Positions 9,001 to 16,932 of a stretch of DNA of 64,000 nucleotides are shown here, one piece after another. The DNA lies in NCBI RefSeq assembly GCF_900105155.1, contig NZ_LT629762.1, forward strand, positions 4,368,501 through 4,432,500, read 5' to 3'. The translations under genes were made by a program, and so were the position numbers. The notes beneath the pieces are model-generated. The model searched no databases. It saw only the letters and a program-made list of their open reading frames with translations, and was not told the origin of the DNA. Positions within the stretch are counted from its first letter, which is position 1. Every line of letters starts with the position of its first letter. This stretch comes from Pseudomonas prosekii (GTDB lineage: Bacteria > Pseudomonadota > Gammaproteobacteria > Pseudomonadales > Pseudomonadaceae).

Positions 9001-9062
9001 CGACGGCGTCCGATTGGGTGGAGAGCGAGAGGTTCGAGCTCATCAAGCCTGCCTCGCAATGA
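6039..9062 (+). CDS. Giant tandem Ig-like repeat protein, Tc-cluster partner 1
   Basis: A 1007-residue protein built almost wholly of about ten tandem beta-sandwich repeats of roughly 85-95 residues. Each begins with a P-x-I-x-x-P-type strand (TPVVITRPSSGDAI, PQVPQISSPAADSL, PEPVILGPAANSNQ, PAAPFIETPVKNQH, LPSIATPTAGQWVS), then a G-T-G or G-N turn, a central W and a closing strand with A-K-Q or A-R-Q-like residues. This is the bacterial Ig-like style of adhesin stalks. There is no signal peptide, transmembrane anchor or LPXTG motif, so export by a standard route is not evident. The ATG at 6039 has GGGAAG seven bases upstream; an upstream ATG at 6000 has none. It may act as a binding or scaffold protein for the Tc-like complex (inference). 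Confidence 0.85.
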   Translation: MSVQEEPTVAAPTITIPANNANVRNGEIDVSGTTSSQGLIIARLYTQSGSAAIAQGQGVQTGSLWTARLPGAFAPGQYRIEVAQGETRRIHVTLRVTPVVITRPSSGDAITSPFTISGTGGEYLVGAVSVHNAIGNAQIGTGVIRANGDWTAAVELPSDAQSLTLYAKQKIGPHFSPNSNSITVSHLPQVPQISSPAADSLQAPTFEVQGTLGVVGAVVIVVDSADKEVGRSTALTTAGSWTCSVTVPSGRAVLRAKQIRGGHTSLPSSSRAFRIRPPEPVILGPAANSNQPTTFNLTGNMGMIGATLVVMNDGGSTEVGRTAALTGPNWQCSVTVAVGLVTLVAKQLLGEESLGSVGRPYKVAPPALTKVDMLYPAPNSVKFSGGGHNGALVEIRIVSGPSGAIVPPAKEVKGGVWEMTATGWPLGTYQLTAFQKISIPGNAWIESPHFAFTSTIAVPDPTDIKYTVADYTPTFSGRGVTGATILIKKQGGAEAAPDATVRDSQWTSKSAQVWGPMLSQNVDLKQQINGQSSANWIRLIVTIAPLAPVITAVTPNGLSPDITGTCWPGAVVDLVYSDSPVVHKPVQTNGNWAFRRTEPFAYGVRHTVTVTQLAGGQQSPSASSTFDVQPQVPTPLITEPLSESQVGRDLKVKGTQGMAGATMQLRDAARDVPLGAPLNLLSAGDWEIELKGLEFRAYTIDAQQTFQTYPSLRSEYRGFTVALMPPLFTVPTPEADLPRTATLSGTGIANGRIFVWLDGERDFLLEDVVIGFDGRWQGQITLPVGVTTLRARQTFVDANGKLQTSSDSPALVFNIVPAAPFIETPVKNQHVGYNTVVSGFGYPGDRVTVSLTDATRTVLGTATVLEDRSWSVKSTFDQPGDRYDLVAVASSGGFDSARSAAVSVNLGRYLPSIATPTAGQWVSEPLTFAGLGRAGTGQLVSWYNPEHVWAANLPVTGTGWRVVPTQPLPAGANWCRFKQTISDGSDRSTASDWVESERFELIKPASQ

Positions 9063-9090
9063 TCTGAATTTACCGGTGCGCAGCCGCGTT

Positions 9091-9110
9091 TACTGTCATT
9101 TATGACAGTA
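9091..9110. promoter_or_regulatory. Putative LexA (SOS) box upstream of tcaA-like gene
   Basis: Perfect 9-bp arms TACTGTCAT and ATGACAGTA with a TT spacer. The outer hexamers TACTGT and ACAGTA are identical to the E. coli LexA consensus ends, and the core fits CTGT-N8-ACAG. It is centred about 108 bp before the tcaA-like ATG, in the only larger gap within the cluster. Confidence 0.75.
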
Positions 9111-9208
9111 GACGTCGGTTAGCGCATGCGCGCAGATTCTAACCCCACACGCTAAATCCGAGCCGTTTGTGCCTCTTCGGCGCCGCCATTCAATCAGGGA
9201 GTTCGACC

Positions 9209-12200
9209 ATGGCTGATTCCGCGATCCGCCCCGCCCAACAGCTGCTTCAGCAAGTGTTCAGCGAGACGCAACGCAAGACTTACGGCACGTTGCAGCGTTA
9301 TATCGACGAGGGTGGTTCGATTTTTCCATTGGTCGAGATGGGCGTGTCGGGGCTGGTCGGCAAATACCAGATGAGCGCCGAAGATGCACAACGATGGCTG
9401 CGTGGAGCCAACAGCCTGGCCATTTACGTGCGCCGCCAGTTTATCGAGCATTCGCTGCATGGCAGTGACCTGAGCGTCAAACCGGCGAGCGGCCTGCTAT
9501 CGATGGTCGAGGGCCCCAGCTACGAAAGCTTGTTCAAGCCCCTGTTCGACAGGCTTTGTCCGCCGGATGCGCTGGAGTCTGTGACCTCGCCCGTCGCTTA
9601 CCTGATCGAGTTGTTCCGCTTGATCGGGGATATCGAGAACAAGGGTGTGGGCAATGTGGAACTGCATACCCGTCGCGCCGACTTGAAGGATTTGTCCGTC
9701 GATTTCAACGCCGTGCATCAGCCTGTGTCCTCGGTGGACATTATCGTTTCGGTACTGGAAACGTTTATCCAGAAACACGGCGATGCAACCGATCACGGCG
9801 ACCTCGAAACGCAATTGATCAATGCTCGTTATCCGAACGGCCTGCCTTATTACCAGCACTGGGCAACCCTGGACACGGTTACCCGTTTTCATGATTTGTC
9901 GGTGGGCAACTTTGTTCACCGCGTGGACAGCGCCTATCCGTATTTTCTGCAACCAAAGGCGCGCGGCGAAAATGCCGGGCGAGGCATGGCGCATGCCTCG
10001 CGGCTGGGGCCCTACCAGCGAGTACTGCTGACGGAGCCATTCATTGCCGATACCAGCGCGCCAGCCTTTTATCTGAACAACTTCGGTGCCTCGCCAGCGG
10101 AGTCGCTCATTCTCAGCCGGGTAGCGTTGCTGGGTGAGCGAACCAAGCTGGACGCGCGTCAAATTGAAGCCTTGCTGTCAATCCGGGATTTTGCCCCGAC
10201 TCGCTCGGCTAACGTGCCGTATCCGCCAGCGGCGCAGGAGGACGATAAAGTTTCCGGTTCGGTCTACATCAACGCTCAGTCCACTGTGCCGATCACCATC
10301 AATTTCAGCGGGGTGGCCGATGCGTTTCATGAATTGAGCGCGCCGACTTCTATCGTCAATCCCTATGACCGGATCAACCGCAAGGTGCGGCTGGATCAAT
10401 GGCTCGAGCTTCCCACCGAACAAACTGACGCCCTGCTGGCCGCTGCGATCCGGGCTGAAAACCGTACCACACCTGCACACAGTTGGAGGATCACGGAACC
10501 GGTGGTGCATGCGTTCGGGATCTTTCAGACCTTTCGGGACCGGTATGGGTGCAACGCGGCGGACTTCGCGGCGTTCATCGATCAACTGGGCATTTACGGT
10601 CGCGGCGAAACGCTGTCGCAGTTCGACCAGGTGTTCAACAGCCAAGGTGGCTACGGCGAATCGCTGAAGTTGGACAACGGCACGTTTGCGATCAGCCCCG
10701 TTCCCGGCAGCCCCGATCTGACTGCCAGACAGCTGTGCCACGGGTTGCAAATAGATCCGCAGACTTACGAGTACCTGGCAAGAGCGGTGGGCGGGGCTCG
10801 CAGCGTAACGACAAATCTGACGCGTGACGCGCAAACCGTTTCCAGTTTTTACCGACTGGTGAAATTGCCCCGGCTGCTGGGCATCACGCCGATCGAAGGT
10901 GTGCTGATGTTGTTGTCGCTAGGGGGGAATACCTGGCTCAACGGCTTGGCCGGCGAAACGCGGATCAATTCAGCCACCGACAGTGAAAGCCCCCCGGATG
11001 TGCTGGATCTGATGTACGCCATGCATTCTTGTGTCGCCTGGTGCCGAGAGCGCGAGTTGCCGGTGCAGTGGGTGCTGCAACAGGTGGCGCTGACTGAAGC
11101 TGTGGTCGTCCACACGGCCAAAGAACAGCAGTTGTCGGAGCAAATTCACAATCTGCTGCCCACCGCTCAGTTGACCAATGCCGCGTTTGTCATGGCCGGC
11201 GAGTCAAATTTCATGAGGCCCGACTGGCTGAATCTGCTGGCCAATCTGGTTGATCCCGAAGGCCTGGTGCTGCCGTTCCAAGGCACTGAGTCCGAGTATC
11301 TGGTAACGGCTCGGACACACTTGGACAATGCAGTGCGCGACGGTCTGAAAGAGAGTGATGAAGCCGTGCGCGCACCTATTGTCGAGAGCATGCTCGCGGT
11401 GCTTTTGCAGTTCCGCGACGCTCAGGTATCGGTCGCCAAAGAGTGCCTTGCGGTGTATTCGCAACTCGATGCCGAACGAGCACTGCAAGTCCTGTTCTGG
11501 GTTAAAGGCACGGTGTACCAACTGTTGCGCCAAGTACTGGAACGTCGCGAGCAGAATCTCGGAGACCCCGCGACCAAGCCACAGCAATCCGACCCATTGC
11601 TCAAATTGTTGGCTGAGGTGCAGCGACGCAGTGCGCTGGTGGCGAAACTGGACCTGAGTGCTTCAGTGCTTGAGGACTATTTGTACTATGGCCACCTGGG
11701 CTGGTTGGGCCAGGCAGACAAACACGTCCTCACGCTGAAAACCCTTTACGGTCTGACGGTACTGACCAAAGCGTTCGAGTCCAGCGAGCAACCGCAAAGC
11801 AAACTGCTCGATTACCTGCGTCAGGTTAACGCGCTGCCCCCTGGGTTGGCAGGCAATGCCCTGGATCTGGCGCAGCGAGCGGCGGCGGTGCGGCTTGCGG
11901 CGTTTTTTGACTGGAGCGTCCAGGAGGTCCGCGAATGTACGAGTCGCATCGACCCGTCGCAGAAACTGCTGAAGAACCTGACCCAACTCGACTTGTTGAT
12001 GCGCATTCGCACCTTGGCTCGGCAAACCGGCATGGACGCTTTGACGATTTTCCTGCTGGGCGACCTGCCAGAAGGAGTCGACACCGCGCGTTACTCCGCC
12101 GCCGCCGAGCGCGCGCTGCTCAGCCTTTCTGCCAAAACCGCAGCGGTCGTGTCCTTTGCTGATGAAACGCCGGAGCAGATCGTGGTGGTGACCTGTCTTG

Positions 12201-12853
12201 CGGACAAGACAAAAGTGGTGGCCAATAAAAACGGCAAATCCACTGACGTGATTGTGTTTACCGTGACCCTGAGAAAACCTGACGGCTCACCGTGGAGCGG
12301 GATCAAGGTTTATTGGGAATCGACCTTGGGCACTGTCGAAACGGGCGAGACCGACATCAAAGGAGTCTTGCTCGCGACCTATCGCCCAGGCCCTGTCATG
12401 GGCTCCGAAACACCGCTGTTCAGGCTCGATCTGTTTGAGTTCGAGCATGCCAGCAGCATCGATCTGATCGCGGATTACTCGAGCCTGAGTTTCCCGCCGG
12501 CGCTCAGATCGCGCGTGCCATCCGGCACGGTGCCCGCCGGACAGGAGGTCGAGTTGTACGCCACGTTGATCGACCAGTTCGGCAACCTGGGCAAGAACAG
12601 TCTGGTGGACTGGCTCACGGAGCCGAACACGTCGACCCTCGCCGGGCCTGTCATTCGTCCGGCACAAGGCCTGACCGACCAACATGGCGTGACCCGAGTA
12701 TTTATTTCCAGCGCCACCGCCGGGAAATTTACCTTCTCGGTCCTCAGCCATGCCGGTGAAAAAAACGCCGATTTCCCGGGCGTCACTTTTGCTGGTAATC
12801 CGACCGACGTCAGACCAGCCGGTCGCACGTTATCCGTGCAGGAGCAACGATAA
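9209..12853 (+). CDS. tcaA: Tc toxin A subunit, N-terminal half (TcaA-like, VRP1 family)
   Basis: A 1214-residue homologue of the N-terminal part of insecticidal Tc-toxin A components (TcaA / front of TcdA; Salmonella virulence plasmid A family). Signatures seen: ESVTSPVAYLIELFRLI near residue 122, RRADLKDLSVDFNAV near residue 154, GLPYYQHW near residue 211, and long helical stretches expected for the shell of the TcA bell. The last 220 residues (about 990-1210) depart from this and form two Ig-like Big_1-type modules (GSPWSGIKVYWES; FGNLGKNSLVDWL) resembling those of the third operon gene. No signal peptide is present, as usual for Tc proteins. The ATG at 9209 has CAGGGAG seven bases upstream. 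The stop overlaps the next ATG by one base (TAATG). A LexA-type box lies about 100 bp upstream. Confidence 0.9.
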   Translation: MADSAIRPAQQLLQQVFSETQRKTYGTLQRYIDEGGSIFPLVEMGVSGLVGKYQMSAEDAQRWLRGANSLAIYVRRQFIEHSLHGSDLSVKPASGLLSMVEGPSYESLFKPLFDRLCPPDALESVTSPVAYLIELFRLIGDIENKGVGNVELHTRRADLKDLSVDFNAVHQPVSSVDIIVSVLETFIQKHGDATDHGDLETQLINARYPNGLPYYQHWATLDTVTRFHDLSVGNFVHRVDSAYPYFLQPKARGENAGRGMAHASRLGPYQRVLLTEPFIADTSAPAFYLNNFGASPAESLILSRVALLGERTKLDARQIEALLSIRDFAPTRSANVPYPPAAQEDDKVSGSVYINAQSTVPITINFSGVADAFHELSAPTSIVNPYDRINRKVRLDQWLELPTEQTDALLAAAIRAENRTTPAHSWRITEPVVHAFGIFQTFRDRYGCNAADFAAFIDQLGIYGRGETLSQFDQVFNSQGGYGESLKLDNGTFAISPVPGSPDLTARQLCHGLQIDPQTYEYLARAVGGARSVTTNLTRDAQTVSSFYRLVKLPRLLGITPIEGVLMLLSLGGNTWLNGLAGETRINSATDSESPPDVLDLMYAMHSCVAWCRERELPVQWVLQQVALTEAVVVHTAKEQQLSEQIHNLLPTAQLTNAAFVMAGESNFMRPDWLNLLANLVDPEGLVLPFQGTESEYLVTARTHLDNAVRDGLKESDEAVRAPIVESMLAVLLQFRDAQVSVAKECLAVYSQLDAERALQVLFWVKGTVYQLLRQVLERREQNLGDPATKPQQSDPLLKLLAEVQRRSALVAKLDLSASVLEDYLYYGHLGWLGQADKHVLTLKTLYGLTVLTKAFESSEQPQSKLLDYLRQVNALPPGLAGNALDLAQRAAAVRLAAFFDWSVQEVRECTSRIDPSQKLLKNLTQLDLLMRIRTLARQTGMDALTIFLLGDLPEGVDTARYSAAAERALLSLSAKTAAVVSFADETPEQIVVVTCLADKTKVVANKNGKSTDVIVFTVTLRKPDGSPWSGIKVYWESTLGTVETGETDIKGVLLATYRPGPVMGSETPLFRLDLFEFEHASSIDLIADYSSLSFPPALRSRVPSGTVPAGQEVELYATLIDQFGNLGKNSLVDWLTEPNTSTLAGPVIRPAQGLTDQHGVTRVFISSATAGKFTFSVLSHAGEKNADFPGVTFAGNPTDVRPAGRTLSVQEQR

Positions 12854-15800
12854 TGACGCAGAACAACCTTGGTGGATTGCTCGAAAAACGTCGCTCGGCA
12901 TTGGTCGAGTACTGCATCGGAAAGTTCGGCACGGCAGACGCCGATTACGCTTTCCTGAAAACGCCGGGCGACCTGTTCGAACTCTTGCGCATGGACCCGC
13001 TCGACAATTACCCGGTGCAGAGTTCGTGGGTTGCCGAAGCGACCAGTTGTGCCCAGCAGTTCATTCATGCCGCGTACCGCAAACTGGAGCCGGGCTACGA
13101 CAAGCACTCGTTCGACAAGAACGAACTGAAACACTGGGAGGTGATCGGCAATTACGCCGATTGGGCGGCCGTGACACAGATCACCTACTACCCGGAAAAT
13201 TACATCAACCCGTTTGTGCGCCAACGCAAGACCAGCCTGTTCAAGGAACTGGAAAACAACCTGAACCAGAGCCGCCTCAACAGTGATTCGGTGCAGATTG
13301 CCCTGCAAAACTATCTGCAGGCCTTTGAGCAGACGTGCGACCTGGATGTCATCAGTAGTTTCTTTGACGGTGACTCGGCGACGCGCGCCGATTATTACTT
13401 TGTCGGTCGGCAGCGCATGCCGCCTTACCAGGTGTTCTGGCGCAAGGCGCAAATCGAACTCTCTGCAAGCTGTACAGCCATCAACCCGGCGTCGTGGGGG
13501 GAGTGGCGGCCGATCGATGTCGCGACCGGCGCTGACGTACTGGATATGCGCCCGGTGTTCTGGAATGGTCGTTTGTGCCTGGTGTGGGCAGAGTGGCAAG
13601 CCAAGGTGCAGGGCACGGATGCAGACAAGTTCATTAAAGCCAGGCTGACGATCAATCTGGCGTTCATGACCCAGAACGGCCAATGGTCGGCTCCGCTCTG
13701 CGTGCACAACAGCGAGCGTGAAGAAACTGCACTGAAAGACGTGCGATTGATCGCGACGGTCTTGATCGACGGTCAACATCCCAAAGGCAGGCTTGGAATG
13801 CTGCTGACGCAATCAGGTGCTGAGGCGATAACAATTTACGAGCAGCGGGATGTGCTGATGCGTCTCGTGCAAGCCGATACCACGTGGCTGAAGCACCTCG
13901 CCGACTGTCGCTTTAAAAATGCACTGGTCGTGCAACATCCGCTGATTGTCGCGAGCAAACCAGTGGTTACGGCCGTCACTCCACCGGAGATTGCCGGCTC
14001 ATTGACCGGTTTTTATGACCTGGAAGTGATCCTGCTCGCCGATGACAAAGATCGTTTTCTGGTGCGGGGTATTTGCAAGCCCAGTGGTCTCGCGGCGGGG
14101 ACCGCTGATTTCACGTTGGCCTTCCTTGCACAAACGGCGCCGGATCCAGAACCGATAACTAAACCACTTTCGCCGGCAGGCGGGTGGGTGACTCCGTGGA
14201 TGCTCATCGAACGGAACCCGGGCACAATCACTCAGCCCTTCAAATTCACCTTGGGTGCGGACGCAACCTACGGTCGGGTGGAATTCAGCGTAGCAACCCA
14301 TATGCTGCGGCGTTTCGCAGCGCCAGCGCTGGAAAAGAACACCGCCGACGCGGCGCAGTTCATCGCCTTCAACCAGTACGGCATGCTGGCGCACACGCGC
14401 TTGAATTCTCTGTTCGGGCCCGAGCTGGTCCAGCGGGCGCATGTCTCAGTCGATGCCGTGCTGGACTGGGACACTCAGTTTCTGAGCGAGCCGCCCCCTG
14501 CGGGAAAATCCTTTGAGGAGCCCAACGGTCCCTTCAACGGCGCCAATGGCCTGTATTTCTGGGAGCTGTTTTTCCATCTGCCGCATCTGGTGGCGACGCG
14601 CCTGTGTGCGGAGGATCGCTACCCGGAAGCGCAAAACTGGCTGCACTATGTGTTTGATCCACGCGCGCCGGCGGTGCCCTCGACCCCGGCGAAACCTTCC
14701 GACCGACCTCGGTATTGGCGCTGCCGGCCGCTGACCAGCAATGGCAACGTCGGTTGCGAAACTCAGACGCCGCTGGACCCGGACGCCATTGGTTATGCGG
14801 CCCCGAAACACTTGCAGATTCTGATGTTCAACGAATACGTGAAAAACCTCCTCGCCTGGGGTGACTGGTACTACCGTCAGCTCACCCGTGACAGCCTCGT
14901 GGCCGCCAAGTTGTGTTATGTCCAGGCCGAGTTTCTGATGGGCAAACCGCCCGTCGCGCGCACGGTAACCCGTTGGGAAACCAAGACCGTCCGGGAACTC
15001 TTGAACACAAGTCGTACGCGCCCAGCGCTGGAGGAATTCGAAAAACAACTCAATTATTCATTGGCAGATTTTCCACCTGCCGCCGAAACCGCACCATTCA
15101 TGGGAATGCTCGCCAACCCGCCGTTCAAATTGCCGATCAACGAGCAACTGCTGCAATTGTTCGATTTGCCCGGCCAGCGCCTGCGCAACTTGCGCAACAA
15201 CCTGACCCTGGACGGCAAACCGCTGAACATTGCGCTGTTCAGCCCGCCGACCGATCCCAACCAGTTGCTGCGCGATCTGGCTGCCGGCGGCATGGGAGGG
15301 GCACGGCCGATGGGCGGGCGAGCGGTGGTCGGTGCGTTTCACTGGCGCGTGACGTTTGATGCCGCCATGCGCGCGGTGCAAACCCTGCAAGAGTACGGCA
15401 ATCAGGTGCTGCACTTGCTTGAACAGCGCGATCGGGCCGAGCAGGAAGAAATCCAGCAAGACCACTTAGTGGAACTGGGCAATTACGCAAAAATCGTCCA
15501 GGAATACACGGTCGAGGAACTGGCAGCGAACCAGAAGGTGCTGGAGCAGAGTCTGGCTTCGGTGACGGCCCGGGGAGTCGCCTACAAGGCCTGGTACGAC
15601 GAGCACATCAGTGCGGTGGAATACGAGGTGATGGACGACCTGCAATTGGCCAAGCAACTGGGCGTGAGTTCGGTCGCCATCAAGGGCGCCGGAGGCGTTT
15701 TGGCGTCGTTACCGAATATTTTCGGGTTTTCCAACGGTGGACACCGCTTGGAGGAACTGGCCAATGCCGTGGTTTACGGTCTGGATATCGGTTCGTTGGT

Positions 15801-16932
15801 GCTGCAAATGAACGCTGATAAAAAAGCTGTCGAGGAAGGCTATCGACTGCGACGCAGGGATTGGGAACTGCTGCGCGATCAGGCCGATGCGGAAAAACTG
15901 GTCATCGAAGAACAGCTCAAGGCGCACGCTTTTGCCCTGACGGCCGCCGAGGAAAATCAGCGCTACACCGAACGGGCCAACGTTCAGTCGCTGGTTATTT
16001 ATAACTACCTGAAAAAACGCGCGACCAATGCCGAGTTGTACGGCTGGCTGCTTGGCCAGCTCAAGGCTTTGCACTATCAGGCGTATGACGCCGTGGTCAG
16101 CTTGTGCCTGAGTGCCCAGGCGTCACTTAGCGCCGCCACCGGTGACTATGACGCACCGACGCCGTTGCCGCAGGTGTGGCTGGATAACCGCCACGGGCTG
16201 ACCGCTGGCGATCATCTGCGCGAATACCTGTTGCGCATGGAACGCAAGCATCTGCAAAGCTTCGAGCGGCGTCTGGAACGGATCAAGACGGTCTCCCTGC
16301 GCCAATTGTTCGATGACCCCAACGCTCAACAAATCGGTTTCGCCAGTTGGAGCGAGGCACTGGCCAAGCTGGTGGACAGTGGCACGCTGGAGTTCAGGCT
16401 GACGCAAATGCTGTTTGACCGAGATCACCCGGGGGAGTACTGCCGGCTGATCAGCTCGGTCGAGGTCGACTTGCCAGTGTTGACCGGCCCTTACGAGGAT
16501 GTGCGGGCCACCTTGCAACAGATCGGCAGCACCATTGCCACGCAGCCATCGGCGGAATCGGTCAGGTATTTGCACAGGGCTGGAACCGGTGTGGCGCCGG
16601 CCGATGTGCAGTTCAACTTGCGCAGCGGACAGGAGATCGGTGTTTCCACGGGCTTCGCCGACAACGGCATGGTGTCGATGAAAGCCGAGGACGGCTTGCT
16701 CGATCCGTTCGAGCACACCGGGGCAGTTTCGCGCTGGCAGTTGAACTTTCCCTGGCCGAAGAAACAGCCGCAAGCAGCGATGCTGGCATCGATGACCGAC
16801 ATCATTGTGCGCATCCGTTATTCGGCCAAGGTGGGCCAACCAGGTTTCAGGCTGGCAGTGGAAAGCCTGGTGAACGACTCGGAACAATCATCGATTAGCG
16901 CAGCGATCAAAGGAGCTGGCAACCATGCATAA
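12853..16932 (+). CDS. tcaB: Tc toxin A subunit, C-terminal half (TcaB-like, channel and TcB-docking part)
   Basis: A 1359-residue homologue of TcaB / the rear of TcdA. Motifs in order: LEKRRSALVEYCI at the N-terminus (ABC-toxin N region), the neuraminidase-like stretch PPYQVFWRKAQIEL to FWNGRLCLVWAEW (residues 190-248), GLYFWELFFHLPHLVATRL near 565, GDWYYRQLTRDSLVAAKLCY near 670, a long helical and coiled region about 840-1080 forming the pore (LRRRDWELLRDQADAEK, ATNAELYGWLLGQL), and the C-terminal TcB-binding domain with MLFDRDHPGEYCRLISSVEV and DPFEHTGAVSRWQLNFP. With TcaA it should form the pentameric membrane-penetrating channel that normally carries a TcB-TcC cocoon; neither partner is encoded nearby. 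It is translationally coupled to both neighbours. Confidence 0.92.
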   Translation: MTQNNLGGLLEKRRSALVEYCIGKFGTADADYAFLKTPGDLFELLRMDPLDNYPVQSSWVAEATSCAQQFIHAAYRKLEPGYDKHSFDKNELKHWEVIGNYADWAAVTQITYYPENYINPFVRQRKTSLFKELENNLNQSRLNSDSVQIALQNYLQAFEQTCDLDVISSFFDGDSATRADYYFVGRQRMPPYQVFWRKAQIELSASCTAINPASWGEWRPIDVATGADVLDMRPVFWNGRLCLVWAEWQAKVQGTDADKFIKARLTINLAFMTQNGQWSAPLCVHNSEREETALKDVRLIATVLIDGQHPKGRLGMLLTQSGAEAITIYEQRDVLMRLVQADTTWLKHLADCRFKNALVVQHPLIVASKPVVTAVTPPEIAGSLTGFYDLEVILLADDKDRFLVRGICKPSGLAAGTADFTLAFLAQTAPDPEPITKPLSPAGGWVTPWMLIERNPGTITQPFKFTLGADATYGRVEFSVATHMLRRFAAPALEKNTADAAQFIAFNQYGMLAHTRLNSLFGPELVQRAHVSVDAVLDWDTQFLSEPPPAGKSFEEPNGPFNGANGLYFWELFFHLPHLVATRLCAEDRYPEAQNWLHYVFDPRAPAVPSTPAKPSDRPRYWRCRPLTSNGNVGCETQTPLDPDAIGYAAPKHLQILMFNEYVKNLLAWGDWYYRQLTRDSLVAAKLCYVQAEFLMGKPPVARTVTRWETKTVRELLNTSRTRPALEEFEKQLNYSLADFPPAAETAPFMGMLANPPFKLPINEQLLQLFDLPGQRLRNLRNNLTLDGKPLNIALFSPPTDPNQLLRDLAAGGMGGARPMGGRAVVGAFHWRVTFDAAMRAVQTLQEYGNQVLHLLEQRDRAEQEEIQQDHLVELGNYAKIVQEYTVEELAANQKVLEQSLASVTARGVAYKAWYDEHISAVEYEVMDDLQLAKQLGVSSVAIKGAGGVLASLPNIFGFSNGGHRLEELANAVVYGLDIGSLVLQMNADKKAVEEGYRLRRRDWELLRDQADAEKLVIEEQLKAHAFALTAAEENQRYTERANVQSLVIYNYLKKRATNAELYGWLLGQLKALHYQAYDAVVSLCLSAQASLSAATGDYDAPTPLPQVWLDNRHGLTAGDHLREYLLRMERKHLQSFERRLERIKTVSLRQLFDDPNAQQIGFASWSEALAKLVDSGTLEFRLTQMLFDRDHPGEYCRLISSVEVDLPVLTGPYEDVRATLQQIGSTIATQPSAESVRYLHRAGTGVAPADVQFNLRSGQEIGVSTGFADNGMVSMKAEDGLLDPFEHTGAVSRWQLNFPWPKKQPQAAMLASMTDIIVRIRYSAKVGQPGFRLAVESLVNDSEQSSISAAIKGAGNHA

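Noticed and set aside
12475..13812. 445-codon minus-strand frame across the tcaA-tcaB junction
   Set aside because: Crosses two well-supported genes and has no family motif.
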